From: Clusia tigrina
Taxonomy: Eukaryota > Arthropoda > Insecta > Diptera > Clusiidae
DNA length: 64,000 nucleotides
Assembly (NCBI GenBank): GCA_920105625.2
Contig: CAKKTE020000093.1
Coordinates: 62,001 to 126,000 of the forward strand
Direction of reading: 5' to 3'
Of this stretch, positions 1 to 12,079 are shown piece by piece. A program made the position numbers and the translations under genes. The notes beneath the pieces are model-generated. The model was not told the origin of the DNA. It was given only the letters and a program-made list of their open reading frames with translations, and ran no database searches. How positions within the stretch are numbered: position 1 is the stretch's first letter; each line of letters starts with the position of its first letter.

Positions 1-191
1 CTGGAGCGTCATAAAACCTTGAAATTTTGTAACAATAAAGTACTCGAGCCTCTTGTCAATTTAAGCGATCGCTCAAAGCTATGCTACCCTTCAGTATCAA
101 ACACTGATACAACTTCAAATGTCCCTAACTTCTATACGGTATGTCCTACACCTATCAAAGTTTGCGACATACAAATACTTGTAACTTTTTC
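1..191. repeat. 191-bp GCGATCGC monomer class, first copy
   Basis: This class has AAGCGATCGCTC in place of AAGCTATCGCTC, which makes a 10-bp perfect palindrome (AGCGATCGCT). It also has CTTCAGTATCAAAC in place of the usual CTTGAGTCCCAAATCAAAC, a 5-bp net loss that gives the 191-bp length, and GATACAAC in place of GATAAAAC. The class recurs at 583-773, 2732-2922, 4678-4868, 6436-6626, 9147-9337 and 12080-12269 (the last is 190 bp, with one palindrome base changed to GCGATCGA). It is always followed by a 195-bp TTTTTAACAATAA monomer. I found none beyond 12.3 kb. It is the best phase marker for the HORs of this end of the window. Confidence 0.93.
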
Positions 192-582
192 CTGGAGCGT
201 CATAAAACCTTGAAATTTTTAACAATAAAGAACTCGAGCCTCTTGTCAATTTAAGCTATCGCTCAAAGCTATGCTACCCTTGAGTCCCAAATCAAACACT
301 GATAAAAGTTCAAATAGCTCTAACTTCTATACGGTACATCCTACACCTATCAAAGTTTGCAACATACAAATGCTTGTAACTTTTTTCTGGAGCGTCATAA
401 AACCTTGAAATTTTGTAACAATAAAGTACTCGAGCCTCTTGACAATTTAAGCTATCGCTCAAAGCTATGCTACCCTTGAGTCCCAAATCAAACACTGATA
501 AAACTTCAAATGGCCCTAACTTCTATACGGTACGTCCTACACCTATCAAAGTTTGCAACATACAAATGCTTGTAAGTTTTTA

Positions 583-2731
583 CTGGAGCGTCATAAAACC
601 TTGAAATTTTGTAACAATGAAGTACTCGAGCCTCTTGTCAATTTAAGCGATCGCTCAAAGCTATGCTACCCTTCAGTATCAAACACTGATACAACTTCAA
701 ATGGCCCTAACTTCTATACGGTATGTCCTACACCTATCAAAGTTTGCAACATACAAATACTTGTAACTTTTTACTGGAGCGTCATAAAACCTTGAAATTT
801 TTAACAATAAAGAACTCGAGCCTCTTGTCAATTTAAGCTATCGCTCAAAGCTATGCTACCCTTGAGTCCCAAATCAAACACTGATAAAACTTCAAATAGC
901 TCTAACTTCTATACGGTACATCCTACACCTATCAAAGTTTGCAACATACAAATGCTTGTAACTTTTTTCTGTAGCGTCATAAAACCTTGAAATTTTGAAA
1001 CAATAAAGTACTCGAGCCTATTGTCAATTTAAGCTATCGCTCAAAGCTATGCTACCCTTGAGTCCCAAAACTAACTTTAATAAAACTTCAAATGGCCCTA
1101 ACTTCTATACGGTACGTCCTACACCTATCAAAGTTTGCAACATACAAATGCTTGTGAGTTTTTACTGGAGCGTCATAAAACCTTGAAATTTTGTAACAAT
1201 AAAGTACTCGAGCCTCTTGTCAATTTAAGCTATCGCTCAAAGCTATGCTACCCTTGAGTCACAAATCAAACACTCATAAAACTTCAAATGGCCCTAAATT
1301 CTATACGGTGCATCCTACACCTATCAAAGTTTGCAACATACAAATGCTTGTAACTTTTTATTGGAGCGTCATAAAACCTTGAAATTTTGTAATACTAAAG
1401 TACTCGAGCCTCTTGTCAATTTAAGTTATCGCTCAAAGCTATGCTACCCTTGAGTCCCAAATCAAACTTTAATAAAACTTCAAATGGCCCTAACTTCTAT
1501 ACGGTACGTCCTACACCTATCAAAGTTTGCAACATACAAATGCTTGTAACTTTTTACTGGAGCGTCATAAAACCTTGAAATTTTGAAACAATAAAGTTCT
1601 CGAGCCTATTGTCAATTTAAGCTATCGCTCAAAACTATGCTACCCTTGAGTCCCAAATCAAACACTGATAAAACTTCAAATGGCCCAAACTTCTATACGG
1701 TACGTCCTACACCTATCAAAGTTTGCAACATACAACTGCTTGTAACTTTTTACTGGAGCGTCATAAAACCTTGAAATTTTGAAACAATAAAGTACGCGAG
1801 CTTATTGTCAATTTAAGCTATCGCTCAAAGCTATGCTACCCTTGAGTCCCAAATCAAACACTGATAAAACTTCAAATGGCCCTAACTCCTATATGGTACA
1901 TCCTACACCTATCAAAGTTTGCAACATACAAATGCTTGTAACTTTTTACTGGAGCGTCATAAAACCTTGAAATTTTGAAACAATAAAGTACTCGAGCTTA
2001 TTGACAATTTAAGCTATCGCTCAAAGCCATGCTACCCTTGAGTCATAAATCAAACACTGATAAACCTTCAAATGGCCCTAAATTCTATACGGCGCATCCT
2101 ACACCTATCAAAGTTTGCAACATACAAAAGCTTGTAACCTTTTACTGGAGCGTCATAAAACCTTGAAATTTTGTAACAATAAAGTACTCGAGCCTCTTGT
2201 CAACTTATGTTATCGCTCAAAGCTATGCTACCCTTGAGTCCCTAATCAAACACTGATAAACCTTCAAATGGTCCTAATTTCTATACGGTATGTCCTACAC
2301 CTATCAAAGTTTGCAATATACAAATACTTGTACCTTTTTACTGGAGCGTCATAAAACCTTGAAATTTTTAACAATAAAGAACTCGAGCCTCTTGTCCATT
2401 TAAGCTATCGCTCAAAGCTATGCTACCCTTGAGTCCCAACTCAAACACTGATAAAACTTCAAATGGCCCAAACTTCTATACGGTACATCCTACACCTATC
2501 AAAGTTTGCAACATACAAATGCTTGTAACTTTTTACTGGAGCGTCATAAAACCTTGAAATTTTGTAACAATAAAGTACTCGAGCCTCTTGACAATTTAAG
2601 CTATCGCTCAAAGCTATGCTACCCTTGAGTCCCAAATCAAACACTGATAAAACTTCAAATGGCCCTAACTTCTATACGGTACGTCCTACACCTATCAAAG
2701 TTTGCAACATACAAATGCTTGTAAGTTTTTA
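583..2731. repeat. 11-mer higher-order repeat, 2149 bp
   Basis: This block runs from one GCGATCGC monomer to the next. Monomer starts are 583, 774, 969, 1165, 1361, 1557, 1753, 1949, 2145, 2341 and 2536, with lengths 191, 195, seven of 196, then 195 and 196. It shares its first five variants in order with the following 10-mer and 9-mer: the palindrome class, the TTTTTAAC class, a GAAACAATAAAG class, a GAGTCACAAATC class, then an AATACTAAAG class that carries CTTTAATAAAAC. It ends with a 195-bp TTTTTAAC monomer and a GTAACAATAAAG monomer that the 9-mer lacks. The 582 bp before it (1-582) are the start of another such unit followed directly by the penultimate class. Confidence 0.88.
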
Positions 2732-4677
2732 CTGGAGCGTCATAAAACCTTGAAATTTTGTAACAATAAAGTACTCGAGCCTCTTGTCAATTTAAGCGAT
2801 CGCTCAAAGCTATGCTACCCTTCAGTATCAAACACTGATACAACTTCAAATGGCCCTAACTTCTATACGGTATGTCCTACACCTATCAAAGTTTGCAACA
2901 TACAAATACTTGTAACTTTTTACTGGAGCGTCATAAAACCTTGAAATTTTTAACAATAAAGAACTCGAGCCTCTTGTCAATTTAAGCTATCGCTCAAAGC
3001 TATGCTACCCTTGAGTCCCAAATCAAACACTGATAAAACTTCAAATAGCTCTAACTTCTATACGGTACATCCTACACCTATCAAAGTTTGCAACATACAA
3101 ATGCTTGTAACTTTTTTCTGGAGCGTCATAAAACCTTGAAATTTTGAAACAATAAAGTACTCGAGCCTATTGTCAATTTAAGCTATCGCTCAAAGCTATG
3201 CTACCCTTGAGTCCCAAAAATTACACTAATAAAACTTCAAATGGCGATAACTACTATACGGTACGTCCTACACCTATCAAAGTTTGCAACATACAAATGC
3301 TTGTGAGTTTTTACTGGAGCGTCATAAAACCTTGAAATTTTGTAACAATAAAGTACTCGAGCCTCTTGTCAATTTAAGCTATCGCTCAAAGCTATGCTAC
3401 CCTTGAGTCACAAATCAAACACTCATAAAACTTCAAATGGCCCTAAATTCTATACGGTGCATCCTACACCTATCAAAGTTTGCAACATACAAATGCTTGT
3501 AACTTTTTATTGGAGCGTCATAAAACCTTGAAATTTTGTAATACTAAAGTACTCGAGCCTCTTGTCAATTTAAGTTATCGCTCAAAGCTATGCTACCCTT
3601 GAGTCCCAAATCAAACTTTAATAAAACTTCAAATGGCCCTAACTTCTATACGGTACGTCCTACACCTATCAAAGTTTGCAACATACAAATGCTTGTAACT
3701 TTTTACTGGAGCGTCATAAAACCTTGAAATTTTGAAACAATAAAGTACTCGAGCCTATTGTCAATTTAAGCTATCGCTCAAAGCTATGCTACCCTTGAGT
3801 CCCAAATCAAACACTGATAAAACTTCAAATGGCCCAAATTTCTATACGGTACGTCCTACACCTATCAAAGTTTGCAACATACAAATGTTTGTAACTTTTT
3901 ACTGGAGCGTCATAAAACCTTGAAATTTTGTAACAATAAAGTACTCGAGCCTCTTGTAATTTAAGCTATTGCTATGCTATCCTTGAGTCCCAAATCAAAC
4001 ACTGATAAAATTCCAAATGGCCCTAACTTCTATACGGTACATCCTACACCTATCAAAGTTTGCAACATACAAAAGCTTGTAACCTTTTACTGGAGCGTCA
4101 TAAAACCTTGAAATTTTGAAACAATAAAGTACTTGAGCCTATTGTCAATTTAAGCTATCGCTCAAAACTATGCTACCCTTGAGTCCCAAATCAAACACTG
4201 ATAAAACTTCAAATGGCCCAAACTTCTATACGGTACGTCCTACACCTATCAAAGTTTGCAACATACAACTGCTTGTAACTTTTTACTGGAGCGTCATAAA
4301 ACCTTGAAATTTTGAAACAATAAAGTACTCTAGCTTATTGTCAATTTAAGCTATCACTCAAAGCTATGCTACCCTTGAGTCCCAAATCAAACACTGATAA
4401 AACTTCAAATGGCCCTAACTCCTATATGGTACATCCTACACCTATCAAAGTTTGCAACATACAAATGCTTGTAACTTTTTACTGGAGCGTCATAAAACCT
4501 TGAAATTTTGAAACAATAAAGTACTCGAGCTTATTGACAATTTAAGCTATCGCTCAAAGCTATGCTACCCTTGAGTCCCAAATCAAACACTGATAAAACT
4601 TCAAATGGTCCTAACTTCTATACGGTACGTCCTACACCTATCAAAGTTTGCAACATACAAATGCTTGTAAGTTTTTA
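2732..4677. repeat. 10-mer higher-order repeat, 1946 bp
   Basis: This block has the same variant order as the 9-mer that follows it, plus one extra monomer at 3902-4089. That monomer is 188 bp because it has lost bases in two places: TTGTAATTTAAG for TTGTCAATTTAAG, and GCTATTGCTATGC for GCTATCGCTCAAAGCTATGC. The length sum of 191, 195, 188 and seven of 196 gives 1946. The extra monomer fully accounts for the size difference from the 1758-bp unit, so one is derived from the other by gain or loss of a single monomer. Confidence 0.88.
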
Positions 4678-6435
4678 CTGGAGCGTCATAAAACCTTGAA
4701 ATTTTGTAACAATAAAGTACTCGAGCCTCTTGTCAATTTAAGCGATCGCTCAAAGCTATGCTACCCTTCAGTATCAAACACTGATACAACTTCAAATGGC
4801 CCTAACTTCTATACGGTATGTCCTACACCTATCAAAGTTTGCAACATACAAATACTTGTAACTTTTTACTGGAGCGTCATAAAACCTTGAAATTTTTAAC
4901 AATAAGGAACTCGAGCCTCTTGTCAATTTAAGCTATCGCTCAAAGCTATGCTACCCTTGAGTCCCAAATCAAACACTGATAAAACTTCAAATAGCTCTAA
5001 CTTCTATACGGTGCATCCTACACCTATCAAAGTTTGCAACATACAAATGCTTGTAACTTTTTTCTGGAGCGTCATAAAACCTTGAAATTTTGAAACAATA
5101 AAGTACTCGAGCCTATTGTCAATTTAAGCTATCGCTCAAAGCTATTCTACCCTTGAGTCCCAAAACTAACACTAATAAAACTTCAAATGGCCCTAACTTC
5201 TATACGGTACGTCCTACACCTATCAAAGTTTGCAACATACAAATGCTTGTGAGTTTTTACTGGAGCGTCATAAAACCTTGAAATTTTGTAACAATAAAGT
5301 ACTCGAGCCTCTTGTCAATTTAAGCTATCGCTCAAAGCTATGCTACCCTTGAGTCACAAATCAAACACTCATAAAACTTCAAATGGCCCTAAATTCTATA
5401 CGGTGCATCCTACACCTATCAAAGTTTGCAACATACAAATGCTTGTAACTTTTTATTGGAGCGTCATAAAACCTTGAAATTTTGTAATACTAAAGTACTC
5501 GAGCCTCTTGTCAATTTAAGTTATCGCTCAAATCTATGCTACCCTTGAGTCCCAAATCAAACTTTAATAAAACTTCAAATGGCCCTAACTTCTATACGGT
5601 ACGTCCTACACCTATCAAAGTTTGCAACATACAAATGCTTGTAACTTTTTACTGGAGCGTCATAAAACCTTGAAATTTTGAAACAATAAAGTACTCGAGC
5701 CTATTGTCAATTTAAGCTATCGCTCAAAGCTATGCTACCCTTGAGTCCCAAATCAAACACTGATAAAACTTCAAATGGCCCAAATTTCTATACGGTACGT
5801 CCTACACCTATCAAAGTTTGCAACATACAAAAGCTTGTAACCTTTTACTGGAGCGTCATAAAACCTTGAAATTTTGAAACAATAAAGTACTCGAGCCTAT
5901 TGTCAATTTAAGCTATCGCTCAAAACTATGCTACCCTTGAGTCCCAAATCAAACACTGATAAAACTTCAAATGGCCCAAACTTCTATACGGTACGTCCTA
6001 CACCTATCAAAGTTTGCAACATACAACTGCTTGTAACTTTTTACTGGAGCGTCATAAAACCTTGAAATTTTGAAACAATAAAGTACTCGAGCTTATTGTC
6101 AATTTAAGCTATCGCTCAAAGCTATCCTACGCTTGAGTCCCAAATCAAACACTGATAAAACTTCAAATGGCCCTAACTCCTATATGGTACATCCTACACC
6201 TATCAAAGTTTGCAACATACAAATGCTTGTAACTTTTTACTGGAGCGTCATAAAACCTTGAAATTTTGAAACAATAAAGTACTCGAGCTTATTGACAATT
6301 TAAGCTATCGCTCAAAGCTATGCTACCCTTGAGTCCCAAATCAAACACTGATAAAACTTCAAATGGCCCTAACTTCTATACGGTACGTCCTACACCTATC
6401 AAAGTTTGCAACATACAAATGCTTGTAAGTTTTTA
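4678..6435. repeat. 9-mer higher-order repeat, 1758 bp, copy 1
   Basis: Monomers start at 4678, 4869, 5064, 5260, 5456, 5652, 5848, 6044 and 6240, with lengths 191, 195 and seven of 196. The diagnostic order is: palindrome class; TTTTTAACAATAAGG; GAAACAATAAAG with CCAAAACTAACAC; GAGTCACAAATC with ACTCATAAAAC; AATACTAAAG with CTTTAATAAAAC; GAAACAATAAAG with GGCCCAAATTTC; a class with CAAAACTATGC; a class with GAGCTTATTGTC and CTATCCTACGC; and a class with GAGCTTATTGAC. The next copy follows directly and in register. Confidence 0.93.
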
Positions 6436-8193
6436 CTGGAGCGTCATAAAACCTTGAAATTTTGTAACAATAAAGTACTCGAGCCTCTTGTCAATTTAAG
6501 CGATCGCTCAAAGCTATGCTACCCTTCAGTATCAAACACTGATACAACTTCAAATGGCCCTAACTTCTATACGGTATGTCCTACACCTATCAAAGTTTGC
6601 AACATACAAATACTTGTAACTTTTTACTGGAGCGTCATAAAACCTTGAAATTTTTAACAATAAGGAACTCGAGCCTCTTGTCAATTTAAGCTATCGCTCA
6701 AAGCTATGCTACCCTTGAGTCCCAAATCAAACACTGATAAAACTTCAAATAGCTCTAACTTCTATACGGTGCATCCTACACCTATCAAAGTTTGCAACAT
6801 ACAAATGCTTGTAACTTTTTTCTGGAGCGTCATAAAACCTTGAAATTTTGAAACAATAAAGTACTCGAGCCTATTGTCAATTTAAGCTATCGCTCAAAGC
6901 TATGCTACCCTTGAGTCCCAAAACTAACACTAATAAAACTTCAAATGGCCCTAACTTCTATACGGTACGTCCTACACCTATCAAAGTTTGCAACATACAA
7001 ATGCTTGTGAGTTTTTACTGGAGCGTCATAAAACCTTGAAATTTTGTAACAATAAAGTACTCGAGCCTCTTGTCAATTTAAGCTATCGCTCAAAGCTATG
7101 CTACCCTTGAGTCACAAATCAAACACTCATAAAACTTCAAATGGCCCTAAATTCTATACGGTGCATCCTACACCTATCAAAGTTTGCAACATACAAATGC
7201 TTGTAACTTTTTATTGGAGCGTCATAAAACCTTGAAATTTTGTAATACTAAAGTACTCGAGCCTCTTGTCAATTTAAGTTATCGCTCAAATCTATGCTAC
7301 CCTTGAGTCCCAAATCAAACTTTAATAAAACTTCAAATGGCCCTAACTTCTATACGGTACGTCCTACACCTATCAAAGTTTGCAACATACAAATGCTTGT
7401 AACTTTTTACTGGAGCGTCATAAAACCTTGAAATTTTGAAACAATAAAGTACTCGAGCCTATTGTCAATTTAAGCTATCGCTCAAAGCTATGCTACCCTT
7501 GAGTCCCAAATCAAACACTGATAAAACTTCAAATGGCCCAAATTTCTATACGGTACGTCCTACACCTATCAAAGTTTGCAACATACAAAAGCTTGTAACC
7601 TTTTACTGGAGCGTCATAAAACCTTGAAATTTTGAAACAATAAAGTACTCGAGCCTATTGTCAATTTAAGCTATCGCTCAAAACTATGCTACCCTTGAGT
7701 CCCAAATCAAACACTGATAAAACTTCAAATGGCCCAAACTTCTATACGGTACGTCCTACACCTATCAAAGTTTGCAACATACAACTGCTTGTAACTTTTT
7801 ACTGGAGCGTCATAAAACCTTGAAATTTTGAAACAATAAAGTACTCGAGCTTATTGTCAATTTAAGCTATCGCTCAAAGCTATCCTACGCTTGAGTCCCA
7901 AATCAAACACTGATAAAACTTCAAATGGCCCTAACTCCTATATGGTACATCCTACACCTATCAAAGTTTGCAACATACAAATGCTTGTAACTTTTTACTG
8001 GAGCGTCATAAAACCTTGAAATTTTGAAACAATAAAGTACTCGAGCCTATTGTCAATTTAAGCTATCGCTCAAAGCTATGCTACCCTTGAGTCCCAAATC
8101 AAACACTGATAAAATTTCAAATGGCCCTAAATTCTATACGGTGCATCCTACACCTATCAAAGTTTGCAACATATAAAAGCTTGTAACTTTTTA
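6436..8193. repeat. 9-mer higher-order repeat, 1758 bp, copy 2
   Basis: This is the exact in-register repeat of 4678-6435. Private variants are shared at +1758, including TTAACAATAAGGAACTC, CAAATCTATGC and CTATCCTACGC. Differences are few; for example 5141 reads GCTATTCTAC where 6899 reads GCTATGCTAC. The match fails in the last monomer (7998-8193), which has GAGCCTATTGTC instead of GAGCTTATTGAC. The breakpoint of the duplication therefore lies near 8045, and the next GCGATCGC monomer does not come until 9147. Confidence 0.92.
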
Positions 8194-9146
8194 CTGGAGC
8201 GTCATAAAACCTTGAAATTTTGTAACAATAAAGTACTCGAGCCTCTTGTCAATTTAAGTTATCGCTCAAAGCTATGCTACCCTTGAGTCCAAAATCAAAC
8301 ACTGATAAAACTTCAAATGGCCCAAATTTCTATACGGTACGTCCTACACCTATCAAAGTTTGCAACATACAATTGTTTGTAACTTTTTACTAGAGCGTCA
8401 TAAAACCTTGAAATTTTGTAACAATAAAGTACTCGGGCCTCTTGTCAATTTAAGCTATCGCTCAAAGCTATGTTACCCTTGAGTCCCAAATGAAACACTG
8501 ATAAAATTCCAAATGGCCCTAACTTCTAAACGGTACATCCTACACCTATCAAAGTTTGCAACATACAAAAGCTTGTAACCTTTTACTGGAGCGTCATAAA
8601 ACCTTGAAATTTTGAAACAATAATTTTGAAACAATAAAACTACTCTTGAGTCCCAAATCAAACACTGATAAAACTTCAAATGGTCCTAATTTCTATACGG
8701 TATGTCCTACACCTATCAAAGTTTGCAACATACAAATACTTGTACCTTTTTACTGGAGCGTCATAAAACCTTGAAATTTTTAACAATAAAGAACTCGAGC
8801 CTCTTGTCCATTTAAGCTATCGCTCAAAGCTATGCTACCCTTGAGTCCCAAATCAAACACTGATAAAACTTCAAATGGCCCAAACTTCTATACGGTACAT
8901 CCTACACCTATCAAAGTTTGCAACATACAAATGCTTGTAACTTTTTACTGGAGCGTCATAAAACCTTGAAATTTTGTAACAATAAAGTACTCGAGCCTCT
9001 TGACAATTTAAGCTATCGCTCAAAGCTATGCTACCCTTGAGTCCCAAATCAAACACTGATAAAACTTCAAATGGCCCTAACTTCTATACGGTACGTCCTC
9101 CTACACCTATCAAAGTTTGGAACATACAAATGCTTGTAAGTTTTTA
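8194..9146. repeat. Five irregular monomers, including a 167-bp and a 199-bp unit
   Basis: Starts are 8194, 8390, 8586, 8753 and 8948, with lengths 196, 196, 167, 195 and 199. The monomer at 8390 carries a private set (TAGAGCG, ATGTTACCC, CAAATGAAACAC, CTAAACGG) that reappears twelve monomers later, near 10710-10910. The 8948 unit is 199 bp because CCT is duplicated in GTACGTCCTCCTACACC. The stretch from about 8660 to 9130 recurs at +2936, a spacing of 15 monomers. Confidence 0.85.
8586..8752. repeat. Broken 167-bp monomer with internal microduplication
   Basis: After CCTTGAA this copy reads ATTTTGAAACAATA and then repeats ATTTTGAAACAATA before AAACTACTCTTGAG. Everything from TACTCGAGCC through GCTATGCTAC is missing. 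The net loss is 29 bp, made of about 14 bp gained and some 43 bp lost. It is the only monomer I found that departs this far from unit length, so it is a good candidate for a rearrangement scar rather than ordinary drift. Confidence 0.85.
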
Positions 9147-12079
9147 CTGGAGCGTCATAAAACCTAGAAATTTTGTAACAATAAAGTACTCGAGCCTCTT
9201 GTCAATTTAAGCGATCGCTCAAAGCTATGCTTGCCTTCAGTATCAAACACTGATACAACTTCAAATGGCCCTAACTTCTATACGGTATGTCCTACACCTA
9301 TTAAAGTTTGCAACATACAAACGCTTGTAACTTTTTACTGGAGCGTCATAAAACCTTGAAATTTTTAACAATAAAGAACTCGAGCCTCTTGTCAATTTAA
9401 GCTATCGCTCAAAGCTATGCTACTCTTGAGTCCCAAATCAAACACTGATAAAATTTCAAATAGCTCTAACTTCTATACGGTACATCCTACACCTATCAAA
9501 GTTTGCAACATACAAATGCTTGTAACTTTTTTCTGGAGCGTCATAAAACCTTGAAATTTTGAAACAATAAAGTACTCGAGCCTATTGTCAATTTAAGCTA
9601 TCGCTCAAAGCTATGCTACCATTGAGTCCCAAAACTAACACTAATAAAACTTCAAATGGCCCTAACTTCTATACGGTACGTCCTACACCTATCAAAGTTT
9701 GCAACATACAAATGCTTGTGAGTTTTTACTGGACCGTCATAAAACCTTGAAATTTTGTAACAATAAAGTACTCGAGCCTCTTGTCAATTTAAGCTATCGC
9801 TCAAAGCTATGCTACCCTTGAGTCACAAATCAAACACTCATAAAACTTCAAATGGCCCTAAATTCTATACGGTGCATCCTACACCTATCAAAGTTTGCAA
9901 CATACAAATGCTTGTAACTTTTTATTGGAGTGTCATAAAACCTTGAAATTTTGTAATACTAAAGTACTCGAGCCTCTTGTCAATTTAAGTTATCGCTCAA
10001 AGCTATGCTACCCTTGAGTCCCAAATCAAACTTTAATAAAACTTCAAATGGCCCTAACTTCTATACGGTACGTCCTACACCTATCAAAGTTTGCAACATA
10101 CAAATGCTTGTAACTTTTTACTAGAGCGTCATAAAACCTTGAAATTTTGTAATACTAAAGTACTCGAGCCTCTTGTCAATTTAAGCTATCGCTCAAAGCT
10201 ATGCTACCCTTGAGTCACAAATCAAACACTGATAAAACTTGAACTGGCCCTAAATTCTATACGGTGCATCCTACACCTATCAAAGTTTGCAACATACAAA
10301 TGCTTGTAACTTTTTATTGGAGCGTCATAAAACCTTGAAATTTTGTAACAATAAAGGACTCGAGCATCTTGTCAATTTAAGTTATCGCTTAAAGCTATGC
10401 TACCATTGAGTCCCAAATCAAACACTGATAAAATTCCAAATGGCCCTAACTTCTATACGGTACATCCTACACCTATCAAAGTTTGCAACATACAAATGCT
10501 TGTAACTTTTTACTGGAGCGTCATAAAACCTTGAAATTTTGAAACAATAAAGTACTCGAGCCTATTATCAATTTAAGTTATCGCTCAAAGCTATGCTACC
10601 CTTGAGTCCGAAATCAAACACTGATAAAACTTCAAATGGCCCAAATTTCTATACGGTACGTCCTACACCTATCAAAGTTTGCAAAATACAAATGTTTGTA
10701 ACTTTTTACTAGAGCGTCATAAAACCTTGAAATTTTGTAACAATAAAGTACTCGAGCCTCTTGTCAATTTAAGCTATCGCTCAAAGCTATGTTACCCTTG
10801 AGTCCCAAATGAAACACTGATAAAATTCCAAATGGGCCTAACTTCTAAACGGTACATCCTACACCTATCAAAGTTTGCAACATACAAAAGCTTGTAACCT
10901 TTTACTGGAGCGTCATAAAACCTTGAAATTTTGAAACAATAAAGTACTCGAGCCTATTGTCAATTTAAGCTATCGCTCAAAGCTATGCTACCCTTGAGTC
11001 CCAAATCAAACACTGATAAAACTTCAAAAGGCCCAAATTTCTATACGGTACGTCCTACACCTATCAAAGTTTGCAACATACAAATGTTTGTAACTTTTTA
11101 CTGGAGCGTCATAAAACCTTGAAATTTTGTAACAATAAAGTACTCGAGCCTCTTGTCAATTTAAGCTATCGCTCAAAGCTATGCTACCCTTGAATCCCAA
11201 GTCAAACACTGATAAAACTTCAAATGGCCCTAACTTCTATACGGTACATCCTACACCTATCAAAGTTTGCAACATACAAATGCTTGTAACTTTTTACTGG
11301 AACGTCATAAAACCTTGAAATTTTGAAACAATAAAGTACTCGAGCCTATTGTCAATTTAAGCTATCGCTCAAAGCTATGCTACCCTTGAGTCATAAATCA
11401 AACACTGATAAAACTTCAAATGGCCCTAAATTTTATACGGTGCATCCTACACCTATCAAAGTTTGCAACATACAAAAGCTTGTAACCTTTTACTGGAGCG
11501 TCATAAAACCTTGAAATTTTGTAACAATAAAGTACTCGAGCCTCTTGTCAATTTATGTTATCGCTCAAAGCTATTTTGCCCTTGAGTCCCAAATCAAACA
11601 CTGATAAAACTTCAAATGGTCCTAATTTCTATACGGTATGTCCTACACCTATCAAAGTTTGCAACATACAAATAATTGTACCTTTTTACTGGAGCGTCAT
11701 AAAACCTTGAAATTTTTAACAATAAAGAACTCGAGCCTCTTGTCCATTTAAGCTATCGCTCAAAGCTATGCTACCCTTGAGTCCCAAATCAAACACTGAT
11801 AAAACTTCAAATGGCCCAAACTTCTATACGGTACATCCTACACCTATCAAAGTTTGCAACATACAAATGCTTGTAACTTTTTACTGGAGCGTCATAAAAC
11901 CTTGAAATTTTGTAACAATAAAGTACTCGCGCCTCTTGACAATTTAAGCTATCGCTCAAAGCTATGCTACCCTTGAGTCCCAAATCAAACACTGATAAAA
12001 CGTCAAATGGCCCTAACTTCTATACGGTACGTCCTACACCTATCAAAGTTTGCAACATACAAATGCTTGTAAGTTTTTA
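9147..12079. repeat. 15-monomer interval between GCGATCGC phase markers, 2933 bp
   Basis: This interval is bounded by palindrome-class monomers at 9147 and 12080. It begins with the same five-variant order as the 9-, 10- and 11-mers (through CTTTAATAAAAC near 10030) and then adds further monomers of GTAATACTAAAG, GTAACAATAAAG and GAAACAATAAAG classes. It ends with a segment (about 11590-12060) matching 8660-9130. It reads as an older, expanded relative of the 9-11-mers; no second copy of the full 15-mer is in the window. Confidence 0.75.

Noticed and set aside
553..795. 80-residue plus-strand frame repeated at 2702, 4648 and 6406
   Set aside because: Repetition at HOR spacing reflects duplication of the GCGATCGC monomer, not conservation of a protein.
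2459..2644. Recurring 61-residue minus-strand open frame (also 310-495, 8871-9056, 11807-11992)
   Set aside because: It lies inside one monomer and recurs because the monomer does. The 196-bp unit is not a multiple of three, so the frame breaks in the next monomer. Variants between copies show no preference for third positions that I can see, and no promoter, start context or domain is recognisable.
8586..8752. Small transposon footprint at the 167-bp monomer
   Set aside because: The extra bases are a direct copy of adjacent monomer sequence, with no foreign sequence or terminal inverted repeat.
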